Shown here one piece after another: positions 27,421 to 38,389 of a stretch of DNA of 64,000 nucleotides; position 1 is the first letter of the stretch; each line of letters begins with the position of its first letter. Below the pieces are notes generated by a model. That model saw only the letters and a list, made by a program, of their open reading frames with translations, was not told where the DNA came from and made no database searches. Location of the stretch: the NCBI GenBank assembly GCA_027574665.1, contig CM050652.1, forward strand, positions 2,460,589 through 2,524,588, in the 5' to 3' direction. The translations under genes were made by a program, and so were the position numbers. This stretch comes from Rhynochetos jubatus (Eukaryota > Chordata > Aves > Eurypygiformes > Rhynochetidae).

Positions 27421-27930
27421 GTCCTGCTTTACTGTCCAGCACAAGCACCCCCTAATTCACATTGTGGTGTACTGTACGGACTAATTCTGACCACCTTGCA
27501 AGGCTGACCTTGGGGTCAGCTAAGGATACAAATTCCAACAGCTAAAGCTGAAATTTTATTCTGGGAGGCACCTGCTGCACGGCTTATCAAAGGTTGTATG
27601 GAGTAGCTGCCTGAACCTTGAATGCTCAGAGGGTTAGGAAGGAGAAATTCCCTACAGCTCCCAAATTTCAGGTCTCTTCCCATACCTGCATGTCAAGGTT
27701 GACAGGAATTCAAACTGGAGAAACTATACCAACTTTTTCTTCCACAACTGCACAAGCAACTGTGTGGTGGTCTCAGCCTTCAGAATACTCAGGGATTAAT
27801 CTGAATCAAAACCAAAGAGCTGGAATGCTGAAGGATATGACTGAATATTTTTTGAGAAAGCTGAATATTTCTGGAGGAAAATTATAGCACGCGAAGCCCC
27901 CAAAGCACAACACTCCCTCCTGACGCGCAG

Positions 27931-28060
27931 CATACCCTGGAGGTATTTAAGAGACAAGTCGACATGGTGCTCAGGGACATGGTTTGGGGTAGTCTTGGCA
28001 GTGCTGGGTTGACAGTTGGACTGGACGACCTTAAACATCTTTTTCAACCAAAGCAATTTA
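27931..28060 (+). mobile_element. CR1-family LINE tail, diverged subfamily
   Basis: Segment containing GGAGGTATTTAAGAGACAAG, GGTGCTCAGGGACATGG, TTGGCAGTGCTGGGTTGAC and TGGACTGGACGACCTTAAAC. This is the 3' end of a CR1 subfamily different from the majority one here, and degraded at its terminus. Confidence 0.85.
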
Positions 28061-28337
28061 AGGTTATAATTTATGAAATGAAGTAGGTTTACAGACACGG
28101 TGAGAAGTGTGGCTAGCTAAGGAAGGGCGTTAAGGGCAAAAAGGAGACACATCTGAGGTGAACACAAGGCTTCACTCATTCAGCTGCTCAGAGAATAAAT
28201 TTACCTGGGTTTAAAATATAACTCCATTATTTAAGACAGTCTATAAAAAGAACATCATATTTGACTAACAGCAGGAGGGTTCCAATGAGGAAAACACATT
28301 CCCCAGCCAGCACAGGGCCAAGACACATTCTGGGGGA

Positions 28338-28640
28338 AAACATGCCCTCTAGACTAACATACATGTGGTGCTCTGGGGTGCTGCTGGAAGTACAATGTCA
28401 GAAGTGGTTTCTTCTGTACAAAACAAGTAATGATGGTCAGTAAGTTTCTTGTTTGTTGGGGTTGTTCTGTTTGTGGGTTTGGCATTGAGGTTTTTCTTAT
28501 CACAGAATGGTTTGGGTTGGAAGGGCCCTTGAAGATCATAGAGTTCCAACCCCCCTGCCATGGGCAGCAACCACCTCTGACATTGCACTTCCAACAACCA
28601 CCCAGGGCACCACATGTATGTTAGTCTAGAAGGGATATTT
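28338..28640. repeat. Inverted repeat: about 75-bp arms, about 150-bp loop
   Basis: The left arm (28338-28415) and the reverse complement of the right arm (28563-28640) agree over the whole arm, including an exact 24-base block beginning at the shared TCTAGACTAAC. By eye about 85-90% of positions match, and most differences are transitions. The loop holds GT-rich sequence followed by the CR1 tail 28501-28567. The origin is unknown: it could be a terminal-inverted-repeat element or a local inverted duplication. RNA from either strand could fold into a long hairpin. Confidence 0.85.
28501..28567 (-). mobile_element. CR1 LINE, 67-bp 3' tail inside an inverted repeat
   Basis: Antisense CR1 end (CACAGAATGGTTTGGGTTGG to CTGCCATGGGCAG). 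The match stops abruptly where the right arm of the inverted repeat 28338-28640 begins, so it lies in the loop. Confidence 0.88.
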
Positions 28641-28971
28641 CAGTTATATACTTGCTTCCCCTGCCTCCTTTTTAATGACAATTGTGAAACAACTTGTGTG
28701 TCTAACTTCAAGGGAAAAATACACGGCTGAAGTCTTCCTCCACCAGCTTCAGCAGAATAAGACACAAGAATTAATCCTTCCATCCCTAAATCACTTACAG
28801 CAGGTCCCTTTCTCTCACTGCGGGATAATGTGTGCCTTACGCACCGCGCTATTTCTGTCCAAATGAAAGAGGTTAATGACAAAGCATCACTCTGATCTTC
28901 ACACATTTTACGGCTATTTAAATTAAATTCTTATTTCAAAAAGTTAGCATGAGCCAAACTTTTATAAGTTC

Positions 28972-28994
28972 TTTTTTTTTTTTTTTTTTTTTTT
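28972..28994. repeat. Poly(T) tract, 23 bases
   Basis: Uninterrupted 23 T on the plus strand, equal to poly(A) on the EXOC4 sense strand. Confidence 0.95.
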
Positions 28995-31414
28995 AATGCA
29001 CATGTTTCTTTGAAGACCTTTTCAGGAAAAAGAATTCCTAACAAGCCACCCTCCCCCTGCTGCCACTGAAAAATCATCCCTGTGGATAAGGCTGTCAGGG
29101 AGAGAAACTGTGTGGCATTCACAGAAGTGTGTCACATGCCTGCCTTCCAGTAACCTGACTGAACAATTAAATTGTATCCTCTCTTTAAAAGGGGTAAAAA
29201 AGAAAAAAAATCAAAATGCAGATCTTGCTGTGGTCTGGGATTCAGGAAGATTAATGAGCTACCTAAAAGGGAACAGCAGCTTATAATAGAAAGAGAGGAC
29301 AGTACATTTTTAACATAAAGTTCAAAGGGAAACTTTTCTTGATGGTTAAACTGCAAAGATTTCTCAGCAAAGTCATCTCGTCTATTGTCCCTATTGACTC
29401 CCTACATTGACTTTTTGTCACCTATTGCATCACGTTCAAGCTCTTCCACTTCATCCAGGAAGGGCAACATAATCTTGTCCCTACCCACACTAATTCCTAC
29501 ATTTTGTCCTTTACTTCTTTGTCAGCTCGTAGGCTTTGTTCTTTCCAACCCTGCGCTAGCTCGGCAGCTGGAAGTCTGCACAGCTCTTTTGCATCCTCCT
29601 CTCCTGAAAACGCTCACAACCTCCCGCTCACGACAAGTGTTGCCTCCAGATTTGTCTTCTATCAATAAGGAGTTGCTCTTTCATGAAATCTGGCTGTGAG
29701 TAACGAGTTCTGAACCCAGGAAAGTGGCTATTTAGAAACAAATCCTCGGTTTAGTCTAACAGCAATGGTAACCACAAAAATACCCACATCTCAGTCACAA
29801 CTGCTACAAAGAGGACGCAGACGTGGAGAGAGTCATTACTCTTCTCTACTGTGTTTTTAAAGCCACAAGGAGAACTGACCAGGTCGGGTTGTGGAGGCAC
29901 CTGGGAACAACAGAAGGCACCAGGACTCTTTGGGATGAGACTTGCATTTTTTTTGAGGCAAGCGTTGCAGGCTTCCTGATGGCCCCATCCCTGCTCCAAA
30001 CTCAGTGCTCTCAATAGCTTCCAAATTTTTCGCTTTGAACCCACCTTTGTCCCATAGAGCTACAAAACGTGTGGAGAAGTAACTAATTAAATCCTACTGC
30101 CCACTGGTGTAAAAAAATGATGGTGCAATGTAACAGCTTACACTTCACAACATCCCGCTGAACCAGGGCTGATCCCAGGCACAACAGCACATGACAGATC
30201 TTGAAGGTCAGAACCTGAGTCTCAAAAGGTAAAGAGCTCCAAGTTAAACACCTTCCAAGTGTGGATAAATTGTGATGTCATATTTTAAAAGGCAGGTGTC
30301 TTATTCCTATACACTGTCAGATCATAGTGTGGGCAACTGTCAACTTCAGCGCATCTTTATCTCAGATTCTTCCTTCACAGCCCATCCAAAAGTATCGGAA
30401 CATTCACCCTAGAGCACACCATTAGATCTTTAATTGTCAATACTAGTATCTTTGTAGAGTCCACTGAGGGAAGCAATGGGTCCACAAGAGCACTGCATGC
30501 CTTCCGAGGTTACTATTCACACCGTTGTGGGTTTAACTTGTCACTGAGGACAACTAAGTTATAAAAGGAGGAAGGGAACACAAAGTCACCCAAAGTTCCT
30601 CTTGTAAATTATAAAACATCCTCAATTAAAAGCTAACTGAAAATTATCATGAGTAGGATTTCAAGGAGAAGTTCTAACCTTGTCCATAACCATAATATTT
30701 CAAGAGTATGTATCACTTTTTGTTATGATTAGCCCAGTAAGAAACGAGAATAGATACAAAATCATTTAGTCCTGCTATACGTTATCATGACAGCAGTAAG
30801 ATCTGCCCTTGATTTTTCCTCAAAACAACACCACTTTTCCTGAACGGTCTAATTCACAAAACAAACATGAAACAATGCCATGCTCAGAGGAGAGCACACT
30901 TCCCTGCGCATATACAGCACTTGCCACAAGTAATAGAAACCAGCCAGAGTAGACAAACTCTTCAAATTCACCATTTCCAAACACTCTGCAACTCTTCATC
31001 ATCAAGGGTTGGACAAAAGACACAGAATTGGTTACTTTAGTCCTGCAGCTTCAAATGTGAGCTGAGCTTATCTCCCAGAGCAACCCAGGGTAAGTACCAC
31101 ATTCAGCGTATGATGTAACAAATAAACAGCAGTTAAGGAAGCAGACAGAGGCCCCAAGTATCCCAAAGCAGTGCTTATGGTGAGACTCTGCATGTCACCC
31201 ACTGTCTTCTGAGTACCTTTTAAGACATGGACCTCTACCTGAAAACGCAGAGTGAATCAAGAGAAACCCTGCTGCCTCAAAACACGATAGGAATGAAAAA
31301 ACAGAGCTTAAAAACTGAAGAGATTTAGTCAGCCTGTGCAAAGAGCTATTAATACTCTGCCTTAGCATGGGAAAAAGAGAATTATCCAAACCATCAAGTT
31401 ATCTATTTCCCCAC

Positions 31415-31503
31415 CTTGAAGTTCTCCACTTCTGCTGTACAGTTCCCTTCTCTGCTCACGCAAATAGGCGCTCATGCTGATAGCATGGGAGGAGGACTCA
31501 AAC
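31415..31503 (-). CDS. EXOC4: EXOC4 (exocyst Sec8) next coding exon, 89 nt
   Basis: Second EXOC4 exon in the window, directly following the one at 36798-36943. Seen: on the minus strand it begins after TTATTCTTTTAATTACAG, a good pyrimidine-rich acceptor. Its first base G completes the Lys codon left open by the previous exon, and 29 codons follow: [11 protein letters not shown], then [18 protein letters not shown], ending with the first base of a Gly codon. Known: this peptide follows directly in recalled vertebrate EXOC4 (about residues 444-473). The proposed donor is AAG|GTGGGG, which is acceptable but weaker than usual. The frame stays open past it and reads GGEIDNLM, while recalled human protein continues GGPDDNLI, so a donor a few codons further on (near 31390) cannot be excluded. 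The next exon, with a peptide like TKFVCKPGARN, was not found between 31.4 kb and base 1. A sense-oriented solo LTR lies 157 bp upstream of the acceptor. Confidence 0.95.
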
Positions 31504-31660
31504 CTGTAATTAAAAGAATAAATCCAGTCAGTTGGCCATCCACAGAAACATCCTTCTTGTAAGGAAGTCAGCTGTAAACAAAAAAGGCAACCCTGCATTC
31601 TGAGGCAAAATTACCAAGGCAGGCAAAAGCCCATTTTTCCTGTAAAACTCCATCACTGAT

Positions 31661-32213
31661 TGTCATGGTTTAACCGCAGCCGTCAACTAAGCACCACACA
31701 GCCGCGCTCTCACTCCCCCACAGTGGGATGGGGGAGAGAATCAGAACAGTAAAAGAGAGAAAACTCGTGAGTTAAGACAGTTTAACAGGTAAAGCACAAG
31801 CTGTGCACACAAGCAAAGCAAAAGGAATCCATTCACCACTTGACATCATTCAGCCATCTCCAGGAAAGCAGGGCTCCATCACAGGTAAAGGTGACTTGGG
31901 AAGACAAATGCCATCCCTTCAAACGTCCCCCCCAGCTCTATATGCTGAGCATGACGCCATGTGTTATGGAATATCCTTTTGGTCAGCTGGGGTCAGCTGT
32001 CCCAGCTGTGTCCCCTTCCAACTTCTTGTGTACCCCCAGCCTGCTCGCTGGTGGGTGGGGTGAGGAGCAGAAAAGGCCTTGACTCTGTGTCAGCACTGCT
32101 CAGCATCAGCTAAAACATCTGTTATCAACCCTGCTTTCAGCACAAATCCAAAACACAGCCCCACACCAGCACCTGTGAAGAAAATTAACTCTATCCCAGC
32201 CAAAACCAGATCA
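31661..32213 (-). mobile_element. Solo LTR of an avian endogenous retrovirus (ERVL-like), minus strand
   Basis: Complete 553-bp solo LTR. Read on the minus strand it runs from TGATCTGGTTTTGGCTGGG to GGTTAAACCATGACA. It is bounded by a perfect 5-bp duplication CTGAT (31656-31660 and 32214-32218). It matches a family common in bird genomes: TATA-like CATATAGAG near 31935-31946, and the AACTCACGAGTTTTC and CTCCCCCATCCCACTGTGGGG blocks near the 3' end. Its ends resemble those of the LTR at 19683, so the two are related but distinct families. No retroviral coding sequence remains. The element is on the same strand as EXOC4 and sits 157 bp upstream of the 31415-31503 exon. Confidence 0.9.
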
Positions 32214-32569
32214 CTGATGCACCACCACAGTCTGCCATCATTGATCAACACAGCTCTACCAGCAACCACCCGTGACACAGACCTGCTCACACACCAGAGA
32301 TGCTCCTCCACTCTGCCAGCTGGGAACACACAGACATTTAAGTAGGAATGGCTCCCAAAACCGGTAAAATCCAAACCAAAGCCATAGGCTACCACCAACT
32401 AAATTGCTAACTGATCTATACATAGAAATTTAAAACTAACATTCTCCTGGAAACAAGGGAGCAATAAATTATTAAATATTTATTGTATGGCTCTTATACT
32501 CCACAAGTGCCGGAGAGGCAGACCCTAATATTTTCTAACTACTGTAGCCCCATAAACATGATATTTGCC

Positions 32570-33100
32570 ATTGACAGTGCCCAGTCTGTGGCCTTTTACT
32601 GACCTGGCAACACAGCATCTCAGGCCATCTCTGAGCTTGCCATGACCTGAGCTACGTGTCCCTGTGATCACAAGTGTCCCATGTCCAAGGACTTGTGCCT
32701 GACCTGCCTCAGCTCAGTGCTAGGGACACCCTGCATGGCCAAGGGCTGCTGCCCCGGGCAGGCACTGCCCAGCAAACACCAGCCCTTTGTGTGCCTGGGC
32801 TGGGCACTGGGCAGCTCTGCCGCCAGTGCTGGGGACCAGGGAGAAGGGAGCAGCAGGGCCAAAGCATCTTCAAATAGCCAAAGTGGACACAAGACTTGGA
32901 TGGAAGACATCTTTCATGAACAGCAAACTCCTCAAGGTGAAGACCTCCAGGCGGTTTGCTGTAACACCCCTCCCCAACCCTCCCTGCCAAGGAAGACTGA
33001 ACCAGTCTTAGTCCAGTGTCCCTCTGGGCAGCAAACATGAGCATCACACCAGAGAAGAGGGACAAGCATTTGTAAGCTTTTTTGTGCAACAGTGTTGTTA
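32570..33100. other. GC-rich block of unknown origin in the EXOC4 intron
   Basis: About 500 bp markedly richer in G and C than the flanks, with overlapping open frames on both strands: plus 32681-33040 (119 codons, Cys-rich start CLTCLSSVLGTPCMAKGCC) and minus 32709-33089. I recognise no protein family. It could be a decayed retrocopy, an unlisted repeat or a GC-rich regulatory segment. It is not called as a gene, because open frames on both strands are expected in GC-rich DNA. Confidence 0.4.
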
Positions 33101-33879
33101 TTACTATTAATGAGGCTTTTCTGCTTTAATTTGGACTGTGTTAGCATTATTGCAACTGAACTAATAACGATGTATCAAAATACAACAAACACTTAAGACT
33201 TTAATTAAATGAACAGTAAATTCTTGTCTCTGTATTTATGTGCTTCCTTTTGCCCCTGGTGAGATATTAAGCGTAACATTATCACCATGACCCAGAGGTC
33301 TTCTCCAGGCATTGAAACCAGAAGCTTCAGGTCATGGCAAACTAAACCTCAGTCCCCTCCTTGAGACAGCGACTCAGATTATTCCTCAGAGCCCTGCACC
33401 AGCTTTTCTGCAGCATCTCAACACATTCACTTCTTTCCCACAGCCATCCAGTTTCTCTCCCCTATTTCCCCTCCTCTGCTGTTTCCTTGATCTGCCCTTC
33501 TCCCACGTCACTCCTTACCCCTGTAACGCCTTTTCCCATGCTGATCCTCCCACTGCAAAGCTTTCAAAATATTTTTGATTTAGATAGAATTACCCCTAAT
33601 TGCAGCCAAGTCTGAGACTAATGCATTGGGTGTTCAACATCTGCTTGTACAGATCATTCCTTTCCCACCGATGCCCAATTTTCATCTGGCAAATCTGATC
33701 TGGAGGGAGATGGCAACCTAAACGTGCACTTGGCTACCTTTTCGAACAGGCTTATGATGGCATGAGCTGAATTCCAAAAGTAACCCTCATCTGAAGTTTT
33801 CTTTTCCAAGCCAATATTAAACAACTAAATATATTATGATGGGGTTTTTCTCTTTTTTGGGGGTTGTTTTTTTTAAGTT

Positions 33880-33935
33880 ATACTCATTTTGCAGATAGGA
33901 AAACAATGATTCAAAGTCTTTTCCAAATGGTAGCT
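33880..33935 (-). repeat. MIR-like SINE fragment
   Basis: ACTCATTTTGCAGATAGG, then AAAACAATGATTCAAAGTC follows the antisense MIR core (CATTTTACAGATGAGG, then AAACTGAGG). Weak, from pattern only. Confidence 0.35.
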
Positions 33936-35098
33936 ACTGATTTCCAGACAGCAGGACATAATTGAGGAGTTATTATTCCCCCTCTTGCTAGAACACACAG
34001 CTAGCAAAAATATTTAGTCTCTAAGAATTGGCTTACACCAAGCCATCACAGGACATGGCACAAACACGTGCATCCATCTGTGAGCAAAACACGAGGTGGA
34101 GCCCTGCCCCAAGAAACTTCTGAAGTGAGGAATTAAACTCAGATCTTCTGATGACAAATGGAAGGCTCCTCTGATTTAGAGGGAGCTAATGGGAAGGCAA
34201 GAAAGAGCCTCACAGCCTGGTACGACAAACACTGAAGATGGGAGAGGAGACAAGAATAACATTCCATCAAATATGTACATCCCTCAGTGGACTGAGAAAT
34301 TCCATTTCAACAGAGATTTCCATAGATACAGCGACAGCTGACAGAAGACAGATAACTAAATAAGAGATCCCAATAAGTGCTGCTGTCACTGCGGTGCCAG
34401 CAATGACTTGGTGACAAGACCGTGAGTGGTAAGAGACATTCTGCTCCTATGAGGTTACACACCTTCACTTAAAACAATTATACCCACCTTTGCTCTCTGC
34501 TGACAAACTAATACACAGCCTTCAACTGCTGTAGGTGAATAGAGCATCCTTATTCCTCAACTTAAGACAGTCCAGCTACACCCAACAACAGACACCATAT
34601 GAAAAGGTGAGCAGCCCTATTCTGCTCCAATATACATCAGCAACTCAGACTAAATTTAAAGAGTGTAGTTCTCCACCCAAACAGCCATGGGAGTGTTAAA
34701 AACGAAAGCGGGGAGGGGCAGGGAATAACCATGGGTTGACAGGGGCAGAAGGCACCTCTGAAATGCTCCAGGCAACAGTTAACTTCGTAACAGAAGATTA
34801 CACGGACTGCTCATCCTGTGAGAGGGAGAGAAGGCACTGCAGAAGACTTCAATCTCCAACGGCGCCCTTAGGTACTATGAGAATACAGCCACCAGATACA
34901 CATGCCCATGGGGCAACACACAGGGAGCTCTGGATAAGCTAGAAATAGGTTTTAGTGAAAAAAATAAAAACTGACCAGCAATCTGTGAAGAGGATGCACA
35001 ACACAAAGCCCCCCTCCCACTTGCCCGAAAGACACAAAGACTCTCAGCCTTTCCCATTTCTCAAGTTCCTGAATTACTGGCAGGAACAAACGCACCTT

Positions 35099-35641
35099 GC
35101 AGTGTGCTCAGGTGGCCAAGAAGCCAAGGGCATCCTGGTCAGCAGCAGGAACAGTGTGGCCAGCAGGACCAGGGCAGGGATTGTCCCCCTGTGCTGGGCA
35201 CTGGGGAGACCACACCTCAAATCCTGGGGTCAGTTTGGGCCCCTCACTGTTAAAAAGACCCTGAGGGGCTGGAGTGTGTCTGGAGAAAGGAACGGAGCTG
35301 GGGAAGGGTCTGGAGCACAATTCCTGTGGGGAGCAGCTGAGGGAGCTGGGGGGTGTTCAGCCTGGAGAAGAGGAGTCTCAGGGGAGACATTATCGCTCCC
35401 TACAACTTCCTAAAAGAAGGGTGCAGAGAGGGGGGTTGGTTTCTTCTCCCAAAGGACAAGTGATAGGACAAGAGGAAACCTCCTCAAATTGCACCACAGG
35501 AGGTTTAGATTGGATATTAGGGAAAATGTCTTCCCAGAAAGGGCTGTCAGGCACTGGAACTGACTGCCCAAGGAGGAGGGAGTCGCCAGCCCTGGAGGGA
35601 TAAGAGACACGTGGACAAGGTGCTCAGGGACATGGGTTAGT
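35099..35641 (+). mobile_element. CR1 LINE, distinct subfamily, 3' end missing
   Basis: CR1 ORF2 end in which AGGACCAGGGCAGGGATTG, CTGGAGTGTGTCTGGAG and GCACTGGAACTGACTGCCC differ clearly from the majority copies. The match stops after GGTGCTCAGGGACATGG, so the usual 3' tail is absent. It lies in the intron between the two EXOC4 exons, antisense to the gene. Confidence 0.93.
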
Positions 35642-36797
35642 GAAAAAACACTCAGACATCACAAATTCTCTACTTCAGCAAACGAGGGGTGAAAACATCA
35701 GCTCATTTTCAATCACTGCCTCTCCAGCAGATATGCCACCGTTATTTTTTTAACCTTGGACGCTCAACTCTGGAGACCAAAGTCCCATAAGGCCGGGCAC
35801 CCCTCAGTTGGGTAGTGAAGCCAGCCAAGCCCTGCAGCAGCTTATAGCACTGAGGACCCATCAGATGCACTGCTGCAGCTGAGCGTGGCTGAAAGGTTAA
35901 TGCCTCAAGCTGCTTGTACTCCCCACCGCCATTCCCTCAAACCTATGTGAAACCTGCTCATTCCCTCACCCACTGTTTTTGAACAATCTCAGTGTTTTTA
36001 AAAAAACATCATTCCAAAGGCCCCCTCAGCAGTACTGCATTCGGGAGCAGCAACCCTCCCCCAGTTACGCTGGCAGAGCTGAGGAAGCTGCGACCTTAGA
36101 AGCTAGAGCACTCGCTGCCAAACAGCACGTCTTGGTATCCCTCAAAATACGAGGCCAAAGGGAATGAGCAGCAGATGTAGTTGTGGGAAGAGATGAACAT
36201 TCAGCACAGCTTCCCTGAATCTAGGTGCAATAACAAGACCGTCTCTCCTCTCCTTACAGGGCTGCTCACCAACAACTCCTCGTTCCTTATTCTTGCACAC
36301 CAAATGTGTCCCCCCAAATCCTTCCCTCGGCCACCTAGTCTCTCATCCTCTCTCTTACACTCTCCTCCCAACCACTTAATTCTTTCCACTCTGAACTCCG
36401 TATTAAAGAAGTTAGCAATGGGATTAACCACTCAGCCTATCCAGTAATTACACAGTTATCTTAATTCTCTTTGTCCAGCCTCCGTTATCGTGTTCTTTAA
36501 CAGGTTCTGAATTTACCGTGGACAAAGACAGGCATAATGGACCACTGCAGGCTTTGCAGCAGCTTGTGTAACGGGATCTCAGTCCCGAGATGAGCCCTGG
36601 AAAGAGCTACGCTTTAAAAACCAGCGATGAATCCGTAACAGAGATCTTCCAGAGGCTTCAGCTTTGGGCACTGAATCTCCATCTCGAAACTTCCACTCCT
36701 CTCACACTGTGAAACCACGATTAGCAGTCGGTGCCGTGCGAAACTCAAGGCACCAAAGACCGCTTAGGCACAGCTTTAACACCGTCCCAGCACTTAC

Positions 36798-36943
36798 TTG
36801 AACAAAGGGTTTTTAGGTCTCTGCGGTTTCTTCTTTGCGAAGAACGCTGCAAATTCTCTCCCAGAGCTGGCGTAGCTGAGCTGGGCTGACGGCTCCGAGG
36901 CAGTGCGGGTGTTCTTCATATCCAGGTACTCTGTCAGCAGCAT
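36798..36943 (-). CDS. EXOC4: EXOC4 (exocyst Sec8) internal coding exon, 146 nt
   Basis: Internal exon of exocyst complex component 4 (Sec8), a subunit of the octameric complex that tethers secretory vesicles to the plasma membrane before SNARE fusion. Seen: read on the minus strand it opens after TTCTGTTCGCAG and ends before GTAAGTG, a textbook acceptor and donor. Only one frame is open throughout; it starts in phase 0 and ends with two bases of a codon (AA). It encodes 48 residues including [16 protein letters not shown] and [19 protein letters not shown]. Known: recalled vertebrate EXOC4 has nearly the same peptide at about residues 395-443 (human has Thr where this has the second Ser of ASSG, and Ser for Pro in KNPLF). 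This is the middle, helical-rod part of the protein. The exon is richer in GC and CpG than the surrounding introns. The next exon downstream is 31415-31503. The upstream exon, expected to end in a peptide like WVKIQDVLQ, was not found up to base 64000. Confidence 0.96.
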
Positions 36944-38389
36944 CTGCGAACAGAAGGAAGGGGAACTCAGCGTCTGAAGTAAGACAGTGTTAGAATCTAA
37001 CCTGAACGTCTAGGAGCTTTAGGTACTCTTCAAGATGGGAAAACTAATAAAGTTCTCAAACATACTAATTAACAGAAATGTAGCTTTGTTTTCAGAATGC
37101 CATACTGGTCACTTACATGCCACCACCACTAATTTGGTAAAAGCATGGTCTACATTACTTCACCAACTCAATCTGCTACAAAACCCTGATGGTACTAAAG
37201 GTGAAACAAGTCCCCACTCCTCCCAAAACTGACCCTAGCAGCAACAGGGAGATGGTGTGTGGGCTGTTGGCCTGCCTGTACAGACGGATTACATACCACA
37301 GCTCTTAAACCCCTAACGGTTAGCACCACTGGTCTGTTCAGATACAAAAGCATACTTTATATATGTGCATGTATGCCCATCTATGTTCTATACATTTATT
37401 TGTACAAACCTAAAACATCCCCGCGTGTGTTCAGGTGCATGTGCTGCAGGTCATGTCTGCTGTTGGAAAACAATCCTGAGAATGCTGCAAAAACTGCCCT
37501 TGAACAGCTCCCAAACCAACCGTGCTGCTTTACCACTGACAATGTAACTCCCAGTGTAGTCGAGGATTGATTTTCCTCTCACCCGGGATGCTCAGAAAGG
37601 GGCTGGGAGTCCATTTTAGCGCCCAGGGTTCTGTTCGCCAAACCCTTAATGCCCTGAGTGGTCGACTGATATTTGATGCTGTTTCAATATTGCAGAAGCA
37701 GAAAGAGTTTCCAAGTCATTCACTTTTAATTTCGTTATGTCTGAAGATGGAAAAAGAACCCTTAAAAATTAACTTTTGTCACTGCATTCAGAAAGCCTCT
37801 ATTTACTTTCAGACAACTCTACCTACTCGGAGGCTATTAGTAATGTGTTCATTTTAGTAATTAGTTAGTCAAAAGCCCATCAAAGAGAGTTGTCTGTAAT
37901 GAAAGGAATACATCAGTACAGTGCTGTCTAAGTTTAAACAAATTACATGGGAATAAATATCTAGGCAAATGGTATCATGCCCCTAATTAGAAACAATTCC
38001 GGATAGCTTGAGAAAAAATAAAAATACAAGCACAAAGAAAATCCAACTCCTAAAACACCTCAATTAAAACTTTACCTGAGCACAAGCTTTTAAAATGCAG
38101 GCTTATTGTTAAGAGTAAAAATAATCACTGTGCTAATTTTTACCAGTAATTTACAAAATCCATTTATATTTGCATATTTATATTTCATCTTCTCTACTTA
38201 ACAACTCTAAAATCGCCACAAAAATGTAATTAAACCCTCAAACTTAATCAAGTTTTAAAAAATAAAAAGAAAAACACTCAGCAATTTGTTCTCCCACTAT
38301 GGATGAAACCATAAACAGGTGTAATAAATAACAGATTCCACAACTCCAGTGTCACTCTGTGTCCAGGAGTAGGAACACAGAGCATGTAG

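Larger units (their letters stand above)
1..31414 (-). other. EXOC4: EXOC4 intron downstream of the 31.4-kb exon (partial, over 31 kb)
   Basis: Inferred intron from the donor at 31414 to the left edge; no further EXOC4 exon was recognised. It carries CR1 copies at 973, 6037, 8503, 10643, 11421, 12070, 12930, 25661, 27931 and 28501, a solo LTR at 19683-20478 and an inverted repeat at 28338-28640. The stretches 1.4-6.0, 6.2-8.5, 9.0-10.6, 13.2-19.6, 20.5-25.6 and 28.7-31.4 kb hold only unique AT-rich sequence with short chance reading frames, apart from a candidate regulatory block at 22.84-23.8 kb. Confidence 0.85.
31504..36797 (-). other. EXOC4: EXOC4 intron between the two recognised exons (5.3 kb)
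   Basis: Complete intron bounded by GTAAGTG at 36797 and AATTACAG at 31504 (minus strand), with exon phases that match across it. From right to left it contains a CR1 copy of a distinct subfamily (35099-35641), unique AT-rich DNA, a MIR-like fragment near 33.9 kb, a GC-rich block (32.57-33.10 kb) and a complete solo LTR (31661-32213). No other exon is needed to join the two flanking exons. Confidence 0.93.
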
